In this document: in pieces, positions 5,983 through 9,051 of the stretch | How the letters are laid out: every line of letters begins with the position of its first letter | Position numbering within the stretch: position 1 is the stretch's first letter | Assembly (NCBI GenBank): GCA_016550485.1 | Contig: JABXGV010000234.1 | Coordinates: forward strand, 1 to 9,051 | Length of the DNA stretch: 9,051 bases | Direction of reading: 5' to 3' | From: an archaeon | GTDB taxonomy: Archaea > Asgardarchaeota > Hermodarchaeia > Hermodarchaeales > Hermodarchaeaceae | Position numbers and translations under genes: made by a program | The notes under the pieces: model-generated | The model's database searches: none | The model's input: the letters and a program-made list of their open reading frames with translations, nothing else | Told to the model about the DNA's origin: nothing

Positions 5983-6153
5983 TTACTCGATTTTATCAAT
6001 CAGGGTTTTCCCTTTTTCCTTAGATGCCTTCATAACTTCAGTGAGTACGGCATCAATCCGCATCATCAACTGCTCCAGGGCAGAAGACGTAATCGTAAAT
6101 CCCTTCTCTTGCAGATATCTACGTACTTGTCGTTCAAAGTCCTTTCCAATCAT
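5983..6153 (-). CDS. 56-residue helical protein, possible minimal histone fold
   Basis: A small ORF with supporting signals: ATG 6153 preceded eight bases away by GGTG (6162-6165) and a TATA-like AATATAGT about 30 bases further up. The protein begins MIGKDFERQVRRYLQEKG, then FTITSSALEQL opens a long amphipathic helix (to about residue 46) and it ends GKTLIDKIE. The order helix, short I-T-S loop, helix of 22 residues from SA to G, then G-K-T-L resembles short single-domain histones of the bacterial/DUF1931-like type (pattern K-x-x-V-S-x-D-F-x-x-A-L...N-G-R-K-T), with a very short third helix. The canonical archaeal histone middle helix is about four residues longer, and the normal RKT is GKT here. 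The coding call is fair; the histone assignment is inference from pattern. It is divergent from the CPBP protease gene. Confidence 0.6.
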   Translation of the reverse strand: MIGKDFERQVRRYLQEKGFTITSSALEQLMMRIDAVLTEVMKASKEKGKTLIDKIE

Positions 6154-6182
6154 TTTCTGTACACCAGAATCGATTCATCTAA

Positions 6183-6190
6183 ACTATATT
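6183..6190. promoter_or_regulatory. TATA-like box in the divergent histone-like/CPBP interval
   Basis: ACTATATT on the plus strand (AATATAGT on the minus) sits at the right distance to start the minus-strand small ORF near 6161. On the plus strand it could start the protease transcript near 6213, giving a leader of about 48 bases; CCTAAAAAAC at 6202-6211 is another plus-strand candidate. Confidence 0.35.
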
Positions 6191-6260
6191 AGAGTGGAAT
6201 GCCTAAAAAACTTAGACCTACGAACCCTGATAATGGTCATTGCGAAAAAAGGTGAGCTGA

Positions 6261-7043
6261 ATGTCTGTGGAAACGACCTGGCGAGTCCTTCTGGGTCCTA
6301 TTCTCGTGCTTGTTACCTCGTACATAATCTATCTGCTTCGGTCTCCCCTTGGGTGGCTACTCCCATACGTCGAGCAGATATTCGTTATGTTGATTCTATC
6401 TTATTGTGCGGTCTTCCTTCTCTCGGTATTCTTGTTGAGGAAAGATTCGAAGCCCCTAGGAGCTGTCTTCAAGGCGACTAGTCTAGCTCCGCTTCTGGTT
6501 GGCGTGATTTTTGCCCTAGCCTATTTAGGGCTCTGGCATCTACTGAACTTTGTTATGGGCAGCAGCTTTGAACTCGTTGCCTTTCCAAGTTTGAGGGGTT
6601 ATGAAAGCTACGCTGTGCTCTCTCTACTGTTAGCCTTCTTTCTGTACCTTACGTTCTCCATCTTTGGGGCATTTGCAGAAGAGGTCGCCTACAGAGGCTA
6701 CATCCAAACAAAGATCTCATCGAGGTATACATACATCGTGGGCATTATTGTATCAGCAGTGTTTTTCTCGGTACAGCACATCCATGTCTTTCAGTTAAGC
6801 TGGGTGGTAGAATTCTTTCAAACACAGTTTGTCTATGTCTTGTGTTTCGGACTCTTTACGGGGTACCTTTTCTTCAAGAGTACGGAGAACATCTGGTGTG
6901 TCTTTGCGTTTCACGCTGTAATCAACATCTTCAGCGTTTCTGTCCCTCTAGTGGTAACTGCAGTATTGCCATTTGCCAATCTAATCGCAACAACCATAAG
7001 TTTCATCTTGATTACGGTAATTTTAAGATTGTACAGATTTTAG
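6261..7043 (+). CDS. CPBP family intramembrane glutamic protease (Rce1/CAAX-like)
   Basis: A 260-residue polytopic membrane protein with about eight hydrophobic segments. All three motifs of the CPBP (Abi/CAAX protease) family are intact: E140-E141-x-x-x-R145 in AEEVAYRGYIQ, F169-x-x-x-H173 in FFSVQHI, and H218-x-x-x-N222 in FHAVINIF. In the characterised archaeal Rce1 the first Glu activates water and the His and Asn residues line the active site within the membrane. Eukaryotic members trim prenylated CaaX proteins; most prokaryotic members have unknown substrates, with roles in peptide processing, bacteriocin immunity or membrane protein turnover. ATG 6261 is well supported by AGGTGA at 6250-6255. 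It has its own promoter region and is convergent with the TPR gene, only 23 bases away. The nearby ICMT-like gene is on the other strand, so a shared pathway is not shown. Confidence 0.9.
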   Translation: MSVETTWRVLLGPILVLVTSYIIYLLRSPLGWLLPYVEQIFVMLILSYCAVFLLSVFLLRKDSKPLGAVFKATSLAPLLVGVIFALAYLGLWHLLNFVMGSSFELVAFPSLRGYESYAVLSLLLAFFLYLTFSIFGAFAEEVAYRGYIQTKISSRYTYIVGIIVSAVFFSVQHIHVFQLSWVVEFFQTQFVYVLCFGLFTGYLFFKSTENIWCVFAFHAVINIFSVSVPLVVTAVLPFANLIATTISFILITVILRLYRF

Positions 7044-7066
7044 CACCGAACATAAAGATGGGCATG

Positions 7067-7939
7067 TCAGCAATCGTCGAGTTCTTGTAGAGCCTCTTTT
7101 GTACGCCGAGCCTCTGGGTCGATTTCCAAGGCTTTGAGATAGCAGCTTCTCGCCTCCTCTCGGTGCCCAATCTTTTCCAACGCGACGGCTCTATGATACC
7201 ACGCATCCGCGCTCCCAGGGTTTACCCTTGTGGCCTCCTCAAACGCGGACAACGCCTCATCTTCGCCCTTCAATTTAGCGAGAGCAATCCCCTTGTTGAT
7301 CAACAGATCCACAGACCGTGGGTTCAATTCGAGACCCTTATCGAAGCAGGCTATAGCTTCCTCAAACCGACCTAGATGGGCGAGCACGGTTCCCTTGTTA
7401 TACCACAACACCGCATAGGACGCACCGAGCTGGGTAGCCTTATTAAAACACTTGAGTGCCTCCTCCAGCTTCCCTATCAAGCTGAGCAAGTCACCCCTGA
7501 GAGCCCACGCCCTCGAGTCCTCAGGCTCCAGCGTGGTAACATGCTCAAAGCACTCAGCTGCCTCCGCATATCGCCCAAGCGATGCAAGGAGGCTACCTCT
7601 TGCCCGCCAACCTCGCACACTGCTTGGATTCAACTGGAGCGCATCATCAAAACACTCGAGCGCCTCCTCCTGTTTCCCTAACTGCGAAAGCGCCGCACTC
7701 TTTCCCAGTCTTGCTTCAGTATGTTTTGGCGCCAGCTCGATTGCCCGCTCAAAGCATTCCAGCGCTTCCCGAGGCTTGTCTAGCCTAGTGAGAACCAATC
7801 CCTTCGCAACCCATGCCCCCGCGTTCTGCGGTTCTTCCTCTAATGCCTTCTCAAAACACTTGAGCGCCTCAGCGTTCTTCCTTTCCCTGACGAGAATAAT
7901 GCCCTTTGCTACCCAAATCTCGGCACTACTAGGATTCAC
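7067..7939 (-). CDS. TPR-repeat protein (eight repeats)
   Basis: A 290-residue protein made of eight consecutive 34-residue tetratricopeptide repeats (residues about 6-39, 40-73, 74-107, 108-141, 142-175, 176-209, 210-243, 244-277) and a short tail RRTKEALQELDDC. Each repeat shows W/L at position 4, G at 8, the A/L-G core and the A-x-x-C/A-F-x-x-A...P closing pattern; a Cys before the Phe in most repeats (ECF, KCF, ACF) is a feature of this protein. TPR solenoids are protein-protein interaction scaffolds; the partner is unknown and there is no signal peptide or catalytic domain. GTG 7939 is the only start after an in-frame stop, with GAGG 11 bases upstream. Translation of the bases just before it, SFQEGLETVNPSS, still looks like the end of a TPR helix, so the gene may be 5'-truncated or frameshifted. 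It overlaps a short ORF at 7929-8081. Confidence 0.85.
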   Translation of the reverse strand: MNPSSAEIWVAKGIILVRERKNAEALKCFEKALEEEPQNAGAWVAKGLVLTRLDKPREALECFERAIELAPKHTEARLGKSAALSQLGKQEEALECFDDALQLNPSSVRGWRARGSLLASLGRYAEAAECFEHVTTLEPEDSRAWALRGDLLSLIGKLEEALKCFNKATQLGASYAVLWYNKGTVLAHLGRFEEAIACFDKGLELNPRSVDLLINKGIALAKLKGEDEALSAFEEATRVNPGSADAWYHRAVALEKIGHREEARSCYLKALEIDPEARRTKEALQELDDC

Positions 7940-8081
7940 CGTTTCTAATCCCTCTTGGAAACTTATAGGTCCTTACACCTACCGCTGTTTTAGCTTTTTT
8001 GTACACAGAAAAAGCCTGTCCAGCAACTTTAATCATCAACGATACCCTTCGCAAGAAGCATGGATTGCGCTTGTTTATCAT
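7929..8081 (-). CDS. Short basic ORF overlapping the start of the TPR gene
   Basis: A 50-codon ORF starting at ATG 8081 with the consensus GGAGG (8091-8095) nine bases upstream, the best ribosome binding site in this part of the window. The product is very basic (MINKRNPCFLRRVS...) and matches nothing I recognise. It ends at TAG 7931, 11 bases inside the TPR gene and in a different frame. Two readings are possible: a real leader peptide whose translation is coupled to the TPR gene, or the true N-terminus of the TPR protein cut off by a one-base frameshift. The second is favoured by TPR-like sequence upstream of the TPR start in the TPR frame. The existence of translation here is likely; the identity of the product is not. 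Confidence 0.4.
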   Translation of the reverse strand: MINKRNPCFLRRVSLMIKVAGQAFSVYKKAKTAVGVRTYKFPRGIRNGES

Positions 8082-8137
8082 TTTTATCAACCTCCTATCC
8101 CCCCTTGTATTTCTGAACGCTGTTCACAGTGAAGGAC

Positions 8138-8153
8138 CGAAACCTAATTAATA
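8138..8153 (+). promoter_or_regulatory. BRE/TATA candidate for the ribonucleotide reductase gene
   Basis: CGAAA followed by CCTAATTAATA resembles an archaeal BRE plus TATA box. Transcription would begin near 8174, making a leader of about 155 bases that contains the whole nested inverted repeat. Other AT-rich words in the interval are less convincing. Confidence 0.35.
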
Positions 8154-8208
8154 GTGAATAACTGCTCAACAGCTGTATCATAGTATTGACAAAACTTTGT
8201 GATAACAC

Positions 8209-8291
8209 CTGTGCCTCGATTGTCGCTGAATCTGGTAGCGCTCCAAGTACAGGAGAGGTAGGTGTGGCAGGCGACAGCCAACTAGGCACAG
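8209..8291 (+). ncRNA. Nested inverted repeat in the RNR leader (candidate structured RNA)
   Basis: An outer stem pairs CTGTGCCT (8209-8216) perfectly with AGGCACAG (8284-8291). A second stem inside it pairs TGTCGC (8221-8226) with GCGACA (8271-8276), extendable with CTG/CAG around a one-base bulge, and an inner hairpin pairs CTCC (8241-8244) with GGAG (8252-8255) over a seven-base loop. The element ends 20 bases before the RNR ribosome binding site, a position suited to a cis-regulatory RNA. It lacks the ordered core of known cobalamin riboswitches and has no tRNA features. Confidence 0.4.
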
Positions 8292-8328
8292 AAAAACGCT
8301 ATGAGAACTCTGAGGAAGGTAGTCGAAA

Positions 8329-9051
8329 GTGAAAGTCGAGAAGCGGGATGGACGAATAGTCCCCTTTGATAAATCCAAGATTCACCGGGCCATCGAAAAG
8401 GCCTTCATCTCCTGCGACGAAGACACCAGTGCCGTCGCAGGCGTCGTCGACATCGTCATGGAAGTCGTCACCAGCGAAGGCAAGGCGACCTGGCACATCG
8501 AAGAACTCCAAGACATCGTTGAAGACTCCCTCATGACCGCAGGCTACACCGACGTAGCCCGCAGCTACATCAAATACCGGCAAAAACGCCACCAGCTCCG
8601 CCAACTCCGAGCCCTCCTCGGTGTCACCGACGACCTCAAACTCGGCATCAACGCCGCCACCCTCCTCAACCGCCGCTACCTCCTCAAAGACCGGGAAGGC
8701 AACGTCACTGAGACCCCCTCCCAGCTCTTCCGTCGCGTCGCTAAGGCAGTAGCTAGTATCGAAGCCCACTACGACCGCAGCGCCAACGGCACCGAAGTCG
8801 AAGACCTCTTCTACCACATGATGGTCAACCTCGAATTCCTACCCAACAGCCCAACACTCTTCAACGCGGGGACAGAACTAGGACAACTCTCGGCATGCTT
8901 TGTAGTGCCCATTGAGGATAGTATGGACTCGATTTTCCAAGCTGTCTGGCAAATGGCGAAAATTCAGAAAAGCGGCGGCGGGTGTGTGAGAGAGGGGACA
9001 CCAATCTTAACAAAGGAGTTTGGTCTAGTCCCAATTGAGGAGATACCGGGA
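8329..9051 (+). CDS. Adenosylcobalamin-dependent (class II) ribonucleotide reductase, 5' part, intein-interrupted
   Basis: The first 241 codons of a ribonucleotide reductase running off the window; the enzyme reduces ribonucleotides to deoxyribonucleotides. Residues about 1-95 are an ATP-cone allosteric domain (VEKRDGRIVPFDKSKI...AGYTDVARSYIKYR). The catalytic domain follows: NRRYLLKDREGN near 114-125, LPNSPTLFNAGTELGQLSACFV near 171-192 with C190 as the first active-site redox cysteine, and DSMDSIFQAVWQMAKIQKSGGG at 198-218. The class II assignment rests on the LPNSPTLFNAG and KSGGG context and is an inference, because the decisive C-terminal parts are not visible. At C219 the expected TGF sequence is replaced by an intein N-terminus. 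The start is GTG 8329 with GAGGAAGGT at 8312-8320; the ATG at 8301 is out of frame. Codons here strongly prefer C in the third position (CTC, GCC, ATC). Confidence 0.9.
   Translation, partial: MKVEKRDGRIVPFDKSKIHRAIEKAFISCDEDTSAVAGVVDIVMEVVTSEGKATWHIEELQDIVEDSLMTAGYTDVARSYIKYRQKRHQLRQLRALLGVTDDLKLGINAATLLNRRYLLKDREGNVTETPSQLFRRVAKAVASIEAHYDRSANGTEVEDLFYHMMVNLEFLPNSPTLFNAGTELGQLSACFVVPIEDSMDSIFQAVWQMAKIQKSGGGCVREGTPILTKEFGLVPIEEIPG
8983..9051 (+). mobile_element. N-terminal end of an intein inside the RNR gene (partial)
   Basis: After KSGGG the frame continues CVREGTPILTKEFGLVPIEE, a textbook intein block A: Cys at position 1 and GTxIL-x(7)-P-I-E-E. The host enzyme normally reads GGGTGF here, so insertion is between the last Gly and the Thr, a highly conserved nucleotide-binding region that is a favoured intein site. 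Codons switch to A/T-ending forms (ACA, TTA, GTC-CCA-ATT, ATA) compared with the C-ending host codons. The splicing C-terminus and any homing endonuclease lie outside the window. Confidence 0.85.

Larger units (their letters stand above)
8082..8328. other. Divergent intergenic region between the TPR and RNR genes
   Basis: No gene is seen in these 247 bases. From left to right it holds the TPR-side ribosome binding site (8091-8095), overlapping short inverted repeats TGAAC-GCT-GTTCA (8113-8125) and TTCAC-A-GTGAA (8122-8132), a BRE/TATA candidate for the plus strand (8138-8153), an ACAGCTGT palindrome (8169-8176), a nested inverted-repeat structure (8209-8291), and the RNR ribosome binding site (8312-8320). 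Confidence 0.5.

Noticed and set aside
6041..6481. Plus-strand frame running from the histone-like ORF into the protease gene
   Set aside because: It overlaps the well-supported CPBP gene in another frame, is antisense to the small ORF and has no family features.
3919..7043. CaaX-type substrates for the protease and methyltransferase within the window
   Set aside because: All visible C-termini (RRRH, HKAS, DDDF, LEDF, LYRF, VGGS, IDKIE, LDDC) lack a CaaX cysteine.
7950..8035. Programmed -1 frameshift at the AAAAAA run linking the short ORF to the TPR gene
   Set aside because: A slip at that run leads within two codons to a TAA in the TPR frame, and another TAA follows at about 7974, so no fused protein could be made there.
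7163..8132. Several plus-strand open frames across the TPR gene
   Set aside because: They are antisense to the regular TPR repeats and show periodic Ser/Ala/His-rich translation caused by the repeats; no ribosome binding site supports them.
8211..8290. tRNA gene
   Set aside because: GGTAGCGC looks like a D-arm piece, but there is no T-arm GTTCGA sequence, no anticodon stem and no correct arm spacing.
8209..8328. Known cobalamin riboswitch upstream of the RNR gene
   Set aside because: CAGGAGA and GCCAACT words occur but in the wrong order, and the GCCACTG B12 box and the rest of the ordered core are missing.
8299..8817. Minus-strand open frame across the RNR N-terminus
   Set aside because: It is the antisense of an unmistakable ATP-cone/RNR sequence; its Val/Asp/Glu-rich translation comes from the C-ending codons of the real gene.
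1..9051. CRISPR array, insertion sequence or rRNA gene
   Set aside because: No regularly spaced short repeats, transposase-like ORFs, terminal inverted repeats or conserved rRNA segments were seen.

Overview
The window looks like archaeal chromosome of moderate GC content. The signs are TATA-like boxes (sometimes with a purine-rich BRE-like element) about 25 bases before likely transcript starts, GGTGA/GGAGGT-type ribosome binding sites, frequent GTG and TTG starts, a T-run in place of a bacterial hairpin terminator, and typical archaeal families (V4R, DUF3795, CPBP protease, class II ribonucleotide reductase with an intein). The lineage cannot be fixed from the sequence; an Asgard or similar uncultured lineage is only a guess.

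Layout. 1-920: a V4R-domain small-molecule-binding protein, then a 264-base intergenic region. 921-2333: a cytoplasmic beta-propeller (PQQ-like repeats) with a C-terminal four-cysteine zinc module; its start is best placed at a TTG behind a strong GGAGGT. 2395-3293 (minus): an orphan two-blade FG-GAP/VCBS-like protein and a DUF6504-like protein, with a decayed paralogue tail between them. 3407-3850: a cysteine-rich DUF3795 protein. 3919-5875 (minus): from a promoter near 5914, two tandem paralogues of a DUF6935-like family and a two-helix membrane protein form a likely operon; an isoprenylcysteine-methyltransferase-like membrane enzyme follows, with a 17-base perfect palindrome over its start. 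5983-6153 (minus): a 56-residue protein that may be a minimal histone fold. 6261-7043: a CPBP (Rce1-like) intramembrane protease with all catalytic motifs. 7067-8081 (minus): an eight-repeat TPR protein behind a short overlapping ORF. 8329-9051: the 5' part of an adenosylcobalamin-type ribonucleotide reductase (ATP cone plus start of the catalytic domain), interrupted by the start of an intein at the window edge. A nested inverted-repeat structure lies just upstream of it.

No single pathway unites the window. It is a patchwork of short transcription units, many for uncharacterised families. The points most worth checking are the RNR leader structure, the intein, the histone-like small ORF, the relic of a third DUF6935-like copy, and the palindrome at the methyltransferase start. 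I see no tRNA, rRNA, CRISPR array or transposase.
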